This document shows, piece by piece, positions 1 to 8,200 of a DNA stretch of 64,000 nt (its first letter is position 1; each line of letters opens with the position of its first letter). A program made the translations under genes and the position numbers. The stretch is from Aquimarina aggregata (GTDB lineage: Bacteria; Bacteroidota; Bacteroidia; Flavobacteriales; Flavobacteriaceae), in the NCBI RefSeq assembly GCF_001632745.1, contig NZ_LQRT01000001.1:345715-409714 (forward strand). The letters are read 5' to 3'. A model generated the notes under the pieces. The model saw nothing but the letters and a program-made list of their open reading frames with translations. It did no database searches and had not been told where the DNA came from.

Positions 1-413
1 TGTAAGTAAATAGCTTTTTTACCAACCGCCATCATAATTTCGGTCATTACTAACCTCCCAAACCGCTCTAAACTATGGTATTCTTGAAACATTTCTTCTA
101 ATTGCTCATAAGAAATTGCTCTCACAACAGTATCTTCGATAGCTTCAATTCCTAAAAAACTAGGCTCACGTTTAAAAAAACTTTGTGCAGCAGTTATAAT
201 CATTTCTTCACTTGCGAACCAATTTGTGACATCTTTTCCCTTTCGATCATAATAAAAACTACGTAATAATCCTTTTCGTACAAAGAAGATATAATTGCAT
301 GTTTTACCTGCTTCTGCTACTATTTCATTGCGCTGAAAAGTAACTTTTTTAGATTTTATCGATAATGCATGAAGTACCTCGTTGTTTATTAGACTTTTGT
401 CAATCTTTATCAT
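1..413 (-). CDS. Crp/Fnr-family transcriptional regulator (partial, C-terminus outside window)
   Basis: Reading from an ATG at 413 leftwards gives about 137 codons open to the window edge. The protein begins MIKIDKSLINNEVL and has the cyclic-nucleotide-binding jelly-roll pattern of Bacteroidota Crp/Fnr proteins: a strand-rich stretch with GKTCNYIFFVRKGLLRSFY near residues 37-55, then EEMIITAAQSFF and an EAIEDTVVRAISYEQLEEMF segment. The C-terminal DNA-binding domain lies beyond base 1 and is not seen. In this family the effector is usually unknown and is often not cAMP. It is transcribed away from the Rid-family gene starting at 651, so it could control the shared intergenic region. The family call is firm, the target is inference. 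Confidence 0.85.
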   Translation of the reverse strand, partial: MIKIDKSLINNEVLHALSIKSKKVTFQRNEIVAEAGKTCNYIFFVRKGLLRSFYYDRKGKDVTNWFASEEMIITAAQSFFKREPSFLGIEAIEDTVVRAISYEQLEEMFQEYHSLERFGRLVMTEIMMAVGKKAIYL

Positions 414-535
414 ATTTCTTTTGATCACCTGATATTACAAAGTTAACCTTTTCTACTATCCAAAATGTCTTTATTATTTCATGTTTTTAGTAACCTATAT
501 CAATAAGTCACAAGATGTTTTCTACAAATTCCTAA

Positions 536-594
536 TTGTACCAGACGAGTACCCTTTTGTCCATTTTCTAAAACCTATAATCAATATACTTTTG
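536..594 (+). promoter_or_regulatory. TTGTCC-type activator site plus TAnnTTTG promoter for the Rid operon
   Basis: TTGTCCATTTTC starts at 557 and TACTTTTG, a match to the Bacteroidota -7 element TAnnTTTG, starts at 587, exactly 30 nt later. A second copy, TTGTACCAGACGAGTACC, starts at 536, 21 nt upstream of the first. Direct repeats two helical turns apart next to the core promoter are typical of AraC-family activators. The same layout recurs at 10155, 11903, 24391 (minus) and 26898 (minus). The predicted start of transcription is near 601, giving a leader of about 50 nt before the gene at 651. Confidence 0.6.
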
Positions 595-650
595 AATCTC
601 CTAATTTTCTAGGACACGTACATTTAAAAAATCTAAAAATATATAAACAC

Positions 651-1067
651 ATGGCACAAGAAAAAGCTACCATATTACAACCAGAATATTACCAGCGTAG
701 AGCATCCGAAACTGAAAATGGTTTTGGATATTCATTTGCGGTAAAAATCGGTAACCTCATTAAAGCTTCGGGGGCTGTTAGTATGGACGAAGAAGGAAAA
801 CCAACTGCTATTGGTGATTATGCACAACAAATGAAAAATTGTTATGCAGATATTGAGAAAATGTTAATACATTATGGGTGTACTTTTGACGATATTATTG
901 TAGAAAACATCTATACTACAAACATGACTTTATTTATGGAAAATTTAGAATATCGAAAATCGTTATATACCGAAAACCGTTATCCAAAATCGACTTGGTT
1001 AGGAGTAAAAGAACTGGCAATGCCAGAACTTATGATAGAAATAGAAGTGGAGGTCTACATTCCATAA
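651..1067 (+). CDS. Rid-family (YjgF/YER057c/UK114) protein lacking the catalytic arginine
   Basis: The 138 residues match the Rid fold from end to end: FAVKIGNLIKASGAVSMDEEG, then the helix with QMKNCYADIEKMLIHYGCTFDDIIVENIYTT, and the C-terminal strand MIEIEVEVYIP. Archetypal RidA hydrolyses reactive enamines and imines and uses an arginine in a VAR-L-P motif just before the last strand. Here the aligned segment reads GVKELAMPEL, so the arginine appears to be replaced. That points to one of the Rid subfamilies without proven imine deaminase activity. It is the first gene of an operon whose next genes follow after 41 and 9 nt. Cytoplasmic, no signal peptide. The exact activity cannot be told. 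Confidence 0.85.
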   Translation: MAQEKATILQPEYYQRRASETENGFGYSFAVKIGNLIKASGAVSMDEEGKPTAIGDYAQQMKNCYADIEKMLIHYGCTFDDIIVENIYTTNMTLFMENLEYRKSLYTENRYPKSTWLGVKELAMPELMIEIEVEVYIP

Positions 1068-1108
1068 TAATAGCCATTATTTCTGTTATTGATAAAGATA
1101 TAAATACT

Positions 1109-1981
1109 ATGAAAAAAGAAAAATTAAATATCACAAGAGGCGCTACGTTTATAGCGCCTCTTATAACAGCAAAAGAACTTAATGCTATTTTAGGGCAATC
1201 CCATATCAAGATTTTTGATGTGCGAGGTACCTGGGGTACAGATCCTAGATCGTTATATAACGATTACTTATGGGGGCACATCCCGACTGCAACCTTTCTT
1301 GATTGGCGGAAAGAATTTATAGAGCAAGATATTGCGCCTAATTTAGCTCAGGTATCAACATATGAAGCAGCAAAACAATCTTTTAAGACGCTAGGTATCA
1401 ACAAAGAAGACACGGTAATACTCTATGATGACTATCATCATATGTTTGCTGGTAGAATCTGGTGGGCTATGCGATATTGGGGTTTTGAAAATGTTCGTGT
1501 TCTTAATGGCGGTTATAAATATTGGCAATTAGAAGGTTTACCTATTTCTCAAGAGTTTGATAAAATATTAGCAGGTACTTTTGAGCCTATATGTCAAGAA
1601 CATTTGCGAGTATCGCTTCCTGATTTTTTGATTAAAAAAGATAGTGCCTGTGTTTTAGACGGTCGTGGTATTGCCGGATACAACGGAAAACCAGAAGACC
1701 CAAGAACCGGACATATTCCTGGAGCAATTAGTGCTGCATATAACTCGCTTATAGACAAAAACACAGGACTTTTTCTAGAAAAGGAAGCAATTATCAAATT
1801 ATTTGATGAAACTATACCCAATTGGCGTACTAGCAATATTATTTCTTCTTGTGGTGCTGGATATTCTGGAACAGTTGTAATGATAGCATTAGCAAACTTA
1901 GGTATTCAAGCAAGTCTGTTTGACGGATCTTTCTCTGTATGGAAACAGGACCCTGAAAGACCTGTAGTACAATCCTTTTGA
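1109..1981 (+). CDS. Two-domain rhodanese sulfurtransferase (TST/MST type)
   Basis: I start at the ATG at 1109 (MKKEKLNITRG), because the longer frame from 995 would overlap the Rid gene by 73 nt and adds 38 residues unlike the family. This gives 290 residues, the usual size of a tandem rhodanese. The N-terminal domain carries FDVRGTW and the HIPTATFLDWRKEF segment; the C-terminal domain carries CVLDGRGIAGYNG, GHIPGAISAAYN and the active-site loop SSCGAGYSGT. The catalytic cysteine lies in a CGxG loop as in 3-mercaptopyruvate sulfurtransferases, but CGAGYSG differs from the common CGSGVTA, so the donor substrate is uncertain. No signal peptide. Probably co-transcribed with the genes on either side. 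Confidence 0.85.
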   Translation: MKKEKLNITRGATFIAPLITAKELNAILGQSHIKIFDVRGTWGTDPRSLYNDYLWGHIPTATFLDWRKEFIEQDIAPNLAQVSTYEAAKQSFKTLGINKEDTVILYDDYHHMFAGRIWWAMRYWGFENVRVLNGGYKYWQLEGLPISQEFDKILAGTFEPICQEHLRVSLPDFLIKKDSACVLDGRGIAGYNGKPEDPRTGHIPGAISAAYNSLIDKNTGLFLEKEAIIKLFDETIPNWRTSNIISSCGAGYSGTVVMIALANLGIQASLFDGSFSVWKQDPERPVVQSF

Positions 1982-1990
1982 GGTTTAAAA

Positions 1991-2410
1991 ATGAAAAATA
2001 CATTAATTCTATTTATAATATTTATGACATCCACTACAGCTACTTTTGCACAAATATCTGATCGAGAGTTAGTCGAAAACACATTAACCAACTATATGGA
2101 AGGTGGCAAAAACAATGACTTTACCACCTTGAAAAAAGCATTTCATAATACTGCAACCATGAAGTTTATCGGTGATCAATATACCGAAGTGAACGCATTA
2201 GAGTTCTTTGAAGAAAAAATGATTAAGGGTACTGTAATCGATAGAACCAACAGAATACATGATATTAGTATTTCTGGCAATGCTGCAAGTGCGAGGCTAG
2301 AACTAGAGTATCCAACATTTACGTATATAGATTATATGAGTCTTTTAAAAATAGAAGGTGAATGGAAAATCGTAAGTAAAATATTTTCTAAAAGAGAAAA
2401 ACAGAACTAA
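1991..2410 (+). CDS. Secreted NTF2-like (lumazine-binding-type) protein
   Basis: The 139-residue product has a clear Sec signal peptide (MKNTLILFIIFMTSTTATFAQ) followed by a cone-shaped NTF2-like domain. The pattern is SDRELVENTLTNYMEGGKNNDF, a helix, FIGDQYTEVNALEFFEEK, and the strands ISGNAASARLELEYP and LLKIEGEWKIVSKIFSKR. This matches the Flavobacteria family labelled putative lumazine-binding, for which no reaction is established. It starts 9 nt after the sulfurtransferase stop, so it is the third gene of that operon. The signal peptide puts it in the periplasm, unlike its two neighbours. A strong hairpin follows the stop. Confidence 0.75.
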   Translation: MKNTLILFIIFMTSTTATFAQISDRELVENTLTNYMEGGKNNDFTTLKKAFHNTATMKFIGDQYTEVNALEFFEEKMIKGTVIDRTNRIHDISISGNAASARLELEYPTFTYIDYMSLLKIEGEWKIVSKIFSKREKQN

Positions 2411-2438
2411 TTTTTATGACTTCTAAAGCACAATAACA

Positions 2439-2480
2439 AATATGAAGTTCCATAAGTTTATTCTAATGGAATTTCATATT
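2439..2480. terminator. Bidirectional hairpin between convergent genes
   Basis: The arms at 2439-2453 (AATATGAAGTTCCAT) and 2466-2480 pair over 15 bp with a single G-T wobble and a 12-nt loop. It sits exactly between the plus-strand operon ending at 2410 and the minus-strand gene whose stop is at 2481. The U-tract is weak on both sides. Confidence 0.6.
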
Positions 2481-4202
2481 CTAACTAGCTTTTATAAAAG
2501 AGGTGTTATGCAGTTCTCCTAAAAAATCTTTTAATGATATGTCTTCAGATAACCCTAATTTAATTTTAGCTCTATAGCGTGCCGTTTTAACTGTATTGGC
2601 ATTAACATTTAACAAATCGGCAGATTCTTTTATAGATAGCCCTAATTTTACTAACAAACAATGTCTTATATTGGTTTTAGAAAGCTCAGGATAAAGTTCT
2701 TTAAGCTCTATTACTAAACCCGGATATTGAGATTCTATCCGCTCTGTTAAATTAATATTAGAGGTATTATTCTTTAAAAACCTATCAAATGTTTTTAATG
2801 ATTTCTTCAAATCTTCAGCAGTACCTTCGTTAATAACCGTGCTAAACTGATCTCTAATTTCCTTTAATCCTTGCATTTTGTTTGTAATTCCGATAAGTGT
2901 AGCCGAAAGTTCATCTTCTCTCAATTTAATATGATGTTGTAAAATTTTCTTTTCGTTCTTTTTTAAACTTACAATCTCTTTTTGAGATTGATTGTTTTTA
3001 TGATAATGAATAAAAGCAATAATCCCAATTAGTAAACAAGCAATACCAAGAAATAAGCTTATAATGTATTGTTTTTGCCTATTATTTGCTTTAGCCAAAA
3101 TAACCTGCTTTAGCTTTATCTTTTCATTTTCTTCAGCGGTTTTAATAAGGTCTAATTTGGTTTCATAAAATTCGGTATAGATTTTTTTCTCCAGGTCTCT
3201 TATACTATCAACAATGTGACTTTTTTGAGTATTATAATACAAAGCAGAATCTTTTTTGCCCAATTTTATATAATAACTGGAAAGATGATCATATAATTTA
3301 GGTCGCTCATTTGCTGGTGATTTTTTAATTGTTTTTCGCATTGCGCTTACGGCATTTTTAAACTGCCCTAATTCTTTATATGAAAGCGCTAAAAATTCAT
3401 AATGATTTACTACTCCTCGAGGTAAATACTTTTTTAATAAATTAAAATTAGCCATTAATGAATCTATAGACTTTTGATACTCCTTTTCATAATAGAAATT
3501 ATGTGCTTGAAATACCTTTGCATACGCATAATGAAGGCTATCTTGATTTTGTGCAGATTCCTTAATAACCTCTTCTAATACTATTCGGCTTTGCTTAGGC
3601 TTTTTTAAAAATTGATAAGCAACAGCAAGTGAAACCTTCATAACATTTTTCGACCTTACGTCTACATGAATAGTGTCTTTTATGATTTTCTGAATTTGGT
3701 TAATAGCCAATTGATACTGTCCTTTATAAAAATAACAATCTGCAATTCCTCGATTTAATCTAAATTTAGTTTTCACATCATTCTCATCATATATTCTTAG
3801 GGCATCTATATGATATGGCAGTGCATATTCAGGAAGAGCAAAGTCATATAACAAAATATATCCCATAGCGCGTAAATATTCTAATTGTAGGTCTTTACTA
3901 GGATATTTTTTTTGGTGTTTTTCAAATTTCCTACTGTGATAAAACAGGCTGTCAATATTAGGGTGAGTAGTATAATATTGGATGGTTTCTAAATGAGACC
4001 TTAAAATACCTTTATGATACTTTAGTTTTCTTGACTTTTTTAATACATTTTGATACAAGTGATAATCTCTAGAACTATAATTACTTCTATCTAATTGCAT
4101 CAAACTATCAATTTGTTTACTGAGTTGTAATGTGTCTGTTTCTACTTGAGCTAAAGAGACAAAACAAAAAAGATGAAAGCCTAAAAAAAGTAATAAACGC
4201 AT
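2481..4202 (-). CDS. Membrane-anchored TPR protein with C-terminal LuxR-type helix-turn-helix
   Basis: 573 residues: a signal peptide (ending near SLAQ, residue 19), then an all-helical region of tetratricopeptide-like repeats to about residue 340, one transmembrane segment near 381-399 (IISLFLGIACLLIGIIAFI), a coiled-coil stretch, and a C-terminal helix-turn-helix around 510-555 (LSIKESADLLNVNANTVKTA). Bacteroidota use this design as a one-piece signal-to-promoter regulator, with the TPR part in the periplasm and the HTH in the cytoplasm. No kinase or receiver domain is present. It diverges from the lipoprotein at 4546, whose promoter region holds a direct repeat just upstream of the -33 box. 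That makes the lipoprotein and the T9SS protein likely targets, which is inference. Confidence 0.8.
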   Translation of the reverse strand: MRLLLFLGFHLFCFVSLAQVETDTLQLSKQIDSLMQLDRSNYSSRDYHLYQNVLKKSRKLKYHKGILRSHLETIQYYTTHPNIDSLFYHSRKFEKHQKKYPSKDLQLEYLRAMGYILLYDFALPEYALPYHIDALRIYDENDVKTKFRLNRGIADCYFYKGQYQLAINQIQKIIKDTIHVDVRSKNVMKVSLAVAYQFLKKPKQSRIVLEEVIKESAQNQDSLHYAYAKVFQAHNFYYEKEYQKSIDSLMANFNLLKKYLPRGVVNHYEFLALSYKELGQFKNAVSAMRKTIKKSPANERPKLYDHLSSYYIKLGKKDSALYYNTQKSHIVDSIRDLEKKIYTEFYETKLDLIKTAEENEKIKLKQVILAKANNRQKQYIISLFLGIACLLIGIIAFIHYHKNNQSQKEIVSLKKNEKKILQHHIKLREDELSATLIGITNKMQGLKEIRDQFSTVINEGTAEDLKKSLKTFDRFLKNNTSNINLTERIESQYPGLVIELKELYPELSKTNIRHCLLVKLGLSIKESADLLNVNANTVKTARYRAKIKLGLSEDISLKDFLGELHNTSFIKAS

Positions 4203-4352
4203 TGGTTTTAATTTTTTGTGTGTTGGTTATCTATACAACGCTTATTCCTCCAACTACCCTACTCTTTGGTCTATAACAAAAGAAAATTTTAGAGATTTTT
4301 TTTATCGGAAATTGAAAAATTAGATTAATGCTAACCAAATGATACCAGTACA

Positions 4353-4410
4353 TGATGACCTTTTGATGACCTGTTTTTTGTTAATTAAGTAGTGTAACAA
4401 TTTAATTTTG
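4353..4410 (+). promoter_or_regulatory. Promoter with an 11-bp-spaced direct repeat upstream of the lipoprotein gene
   Basis: TTG at 4378-4380 and TAATTTTG at 4403-4410 resemble the Bacteroidota -33/-7 promoter, with a 22-nt spacer, slightly long. Immediately upstream, TGATGACC occurs twice, at 4353 and 4364, one helical turn apart. A repeat on one face of the helix next to the -33 box suggests an activator site. The rest of the 343-nt gap (4203-4545) shows nothing I recognise, and the leader would be about 128 nt. Confidence 0.4.
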
Positions 4411-4545
4411 CAATAACAATTTATGGCATTTCGAAATGTAAAAAAAACATACAGTTGTTGTAACAATAGTTGGGTTAATATCCATGTACTAGTGAATTGG
4501 ATTTAACTCATGAAACACAAATTTTTTAATCCTTAATCTTTTTTT

Positions 4546-4986
4546 ATGAAAACCTTAAAAATTAATGCTCTTTTTGCCTTTGTAGTAGCTATCTCAATGA
4601 TGTCTTGTGACAAAGAAGAATCTTCTAATCAAGATCAATTATCTGTTGAGAATGAAGTTGTCGAATTCGAAAATCGTTTACCAAAACAGGCAGCAGAAGA
4701 AGGTGATCCTGGCGATAGTGTCTCAGACTGTAGTTTTGATGGATTAATAGAAGCTACTGTTCGTATCGGGCATTTTGTTGGAGTAAATGAATTTCCAAAT
4801 CAGTTCGGTGCAGACACTCAAGTAGAGTGGAAAATAAATGGCTCAGTGGTTAATCCTAGAAGACCTCGATTTGTTAGAGTGAATGATCACGTTTCACAAG
4901 CAGGACCAGTTGAAGTTTGTTATAGTGCCACTTCAACAGATTGTCAAACAATAAACGAATGCGTAACTATTGACTTTAAAGGATAA
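4546..4986 (+). CDS. Small lipoprotein of unknown function
   Basis: 146 residues. The N-terminus MKTLKINALFAFVVAISMMSC is a lipoprotein signal with the cysteine at 21, followed by an acidic low-complexity linker (DKEESSNQDQLSVENEVVEFEN). The globular part from about residue 60 is rich in beta strands, with cysteines at SDCSFDG, EVCYSA, STDCQ and NECV, which could form two disulfides. The strand pattern (QVEWKINGSVV, PVEVCYSAT) resembles an immunoglobulin or PKD-like sandwich, but I cannot assign a family. It is followed by a hairpin and then by the large secreted protein at 5231. It may be a surface partner of that protein, as inference from adjacency only. Confidence 0.6.
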   Translation: MKTLKINALFAFVVAISMMSCDKEESSNQDQLSVENEVVEFENRLPKQAAEEGDPGDSVSDCSFDGLIEATVRIGHFVGVNEFPNQFGADTQVEWKINGSVVNPRRPRFVRVNDHVSQAGPVEVCYSATSTDCQTINECVTIDFKG

Positions 4987-5009
4987 GTCCATAAAGCTTT
5001 TAAAAATAG

Positions 5010-5040
5010 AAATTCGGATGATACCATATTATCCGAATTT
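5010..5040. terminator. Hairpin after the lipoprotein gene
   Basis: AAATTCGGAT at 5010-5019 pairs perfectly with 5031-5040. The stem can be extended by three weaker pairs towards an ACCAT loop. It lies 24 nt after the stop at 4986. The U-tract is poor, so termination may be partial. Confidence 0.5.
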
Positions 5041-5230
5041 CTTAAAGTTGAATTTAAAACAAAAACTTAAAAGTTTTGCCAGTTAATGAAGGATCGACAG
5101 GTTGAGTATGTTGAGTATCCTAAAACAGCAACAATCCATTATTTATTTTCTTTATAGAATTGCTATTAAACTACCTGTCCTTTCATACATATTAAATTAA
5201 TAAAGTAGACAATGAGTAAATAAATTTACC

Positions 5231-8200
5231 ATGAAAAGAAATCACATATTAGGGTTATTATTTATATGCTTTCTAATTCAACCAGTTATATATGGTCAAG
5301 TTAAATCAAGCAAAACCAACATCCCAAAAGGACATCAATTATATAAAACTTCAAAAATTAAAATCAAGCAAAGTCAGCAAAGCAATACAATTGTTAAACC
5401 CTCTCAAATAAGAGACAAAGCTTCTGATAGATTTTTTTATGAGTTAGATCGAACATGTGACCCCATGACAAGACAAATCCCAGAGGGTATAGAAAAAAAA
5501 GAGGAGTCATTTATTCAAAATAAAAAATCGTTAAAATCATCTACAATTTCAAAAATGTCTAACACTAACTGGATCAACAGAGGACCATTTAATGTTGGAG
5601 GACGTACAAGAGCATTAGCTATTGATATGTCTAATGAGAATGTTATACTTGCCGGTGGAGTATCTGGTGGGTTATGGCGTTCTGAAGATGGGGGCCAAAA
5701 TTGGAACAAAGTAACTAGAAAATTTCAAAATCCCAGTATTACTGCCATTGTTCAAGATCCTAGACCAGGACATCAACATATTTGGTATTATGGCGGAGGA
5801 GAACGTTTGGGAAATTCTGCAAACTTTAATGCAGTAACACTTTATACTGGGGTAGGCATCTATAAATCTCAAGATAGTGGACGTACCTGGGAGTTATTAC
5901 CATCAACAGTAGATAATACTGTTCTAACAGCTTCTCCTTTTGATATTGTAAATAGCATGGTCATCAACCCAACTAATGGAGATTTATATGTAGCTACTTT
6001 TAATGGTATACATCGATCACAAGATGATGGAAATAGTTTTCAAGAAGTTTTAACAGGAGGTATAGACAAAAGAACAGAGATTGCAGTGACAAAGCAAGGA
6101 AAATTATATGCCTCTGTAGCAGATAGAGATTTTAATACGGTCGTTGGAGGAGTCTATACCTCTGATGAAGGTACAAATTGGACTCGAATATCTGATAACA
6201 TCGCTGATCTTAATAGAGTAGACAGAGCAATATTCGCTATAAATCCGTCAAACGAAAACGAGGTATACGTATATAGTACTTTTGCTAGTCGCAACAGGTT
6301 GTTTAAATATAATGCGATCGATCAAACTTTTATTGATCTTAGTGAACAACTTCCTGTAAGATCAGGATTAATAGGAGGGCTTGTGACACAAGGAGCATAT
6401 AACATGGTGATAGCGGTACATCCAACAAATCCAGAGTTTATTATTATTGGGGGGACTAATCTATTTAGAACAACGGATGGCTTTAGAACTAAAATAGATG
6501 ATACTCCTAACAATTGGATCGGGGGATACTCCCCAAGAAACGATGTATCATTATATCCTGATCAACACCCAGATATGCATGCGTTAGTATTTTTTCCTTC
6601 AAACCCCAATAAAGTATTAAACGCAAATGATGGTGGGGTTTTTATGACAGAAGATATTACTACAAGTAGCTCTTTCGAAATGCCTGTAGATTGGATTTCT
6701 TTAAACAATGGATATGTTACCACCCAACCTTATGCAGTTTCTTTTGATCCCAATGCTGAAAATGAAGATTTATTAGCAGGTTTTCAAGACAATGGCACCT
6801 GGTTTACAGATCAAAAAAATACAGCTGCTTTTTGGGAAGAAGAATTTGGTGGTGATGGTAGTTATAACGCGTTTGCCGATAACGGTCTTACTCGTTATGT
6901 TTCATCGCAAAGAGGCAATGTGTTTCGTCTTAATAATGATGCAAATGGAAATACAATATCATTATCTTGGGTACGTCCTGCAGGTAATAGATCTTTTGCT
7001 TTTATCACTCCTTTTGTATTAAATCCTAATAATGATAATGAAATGTATCTTCCTGCAGAAACAACATTACTTAGAAACAGTAATCTTGATGAAATCCCTT
7101 CTGTGGCGACTATTGACGACCTCACTGCACCTACAGATGTAAATTGGTCAGAAACTACAAAAGTAGAATCTATTCTTGACCCTAATAGCGGAAGAGAACT
7201 TAATACTATTACAGCACTAGATATCTCTACTTTCCCTGAAGCTAACAAAGTATATTATGGTACAGGACAAGGCCAGATCTTTAGATTAGATTTTGCAAAC
7301 CTTCCTTCTAGTAAACCAGTTGACATATTTACCGGTAAAGGTTTACCGGAAAGAGGTTTTATAAGCAGCATACAAGTAGATCCTAATAATTCTGATCGCG
7401 TATTGGTTACTTTCTCTAATTATAATATTCCTAGTATATTTTTATCAGAAAATGCTGGTGAAACTTGGATAAATATTAGTGGTAATTTAGAAGAAAATAA
7501 AGACGGTACTGGTAATGGACCTTCGGTAAGATGGACTTCTTTTTTAGGTAATAAAGATGGGATATTAGCTGGTACTAGTTCAGGACTTTACTACACCAAG
7601 AAAATTCTGAACGAAAATACCGTCTGGCAACTAGAGAACAACCAAATAGGTGACGGCGTAGTAATGCAAGTACGAACACGTAAAGATGGATTTGCAGCAT
7701 TAGCTGTTCATGGAAACGGAGTTTTCAGTAAAAAATTCAATGTTACACCTCCGAGAGGAGAAAAAACATTGGTTGTTAATAAAAAACCTGATGACATTAT
7801 ACTCTCAATAGAAGAAACCCCACAATTTATGACCGTAGATGTTAACGATGTTTTTAGAGATCAGTTTGATAGTAATAGCACTATAGATATTACTGTAGAA
7901 AGTTCTGACAAAGATCGAAGTTTTATCGGATATGAGTTTTTTAATAATCAATTAGAAATCTTCTTCTTTGGAACCAACAGAGATGTTCCAAATGTGGACA
8001 AAGAAGGAAAAGCAACAATCAGGTTAACGGCAACATCAGGTATAGAACGATTAGCAACAGAATTTAAGGTACAGGTAGTTCAGAAACCTTTTCTTAATAG
8101 GTTTGACGAAAATAAACTTCCATATAGAGTTCAATTCCCTTCTTCTGAAGTATCAGAAACGGATATTTTTGGAAATCCTCCTTCATCAGTCGAATTAGCA

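Noticed and set aside
995..1108. Upstream extension of the sulfurtransferase frame
   Set aside because: The 38 extra residues overlap the Rid gene in another frame and are unlike rhodanese N-termini; the ATG at 1109 starts a normal sequence.
6792..7248. Open frames inside the T9SS protein gene and similar overlapping frames elsewhere
   Set aside because: They overlap long genes with clear domains and show no family signature, signal or spacing of their own.
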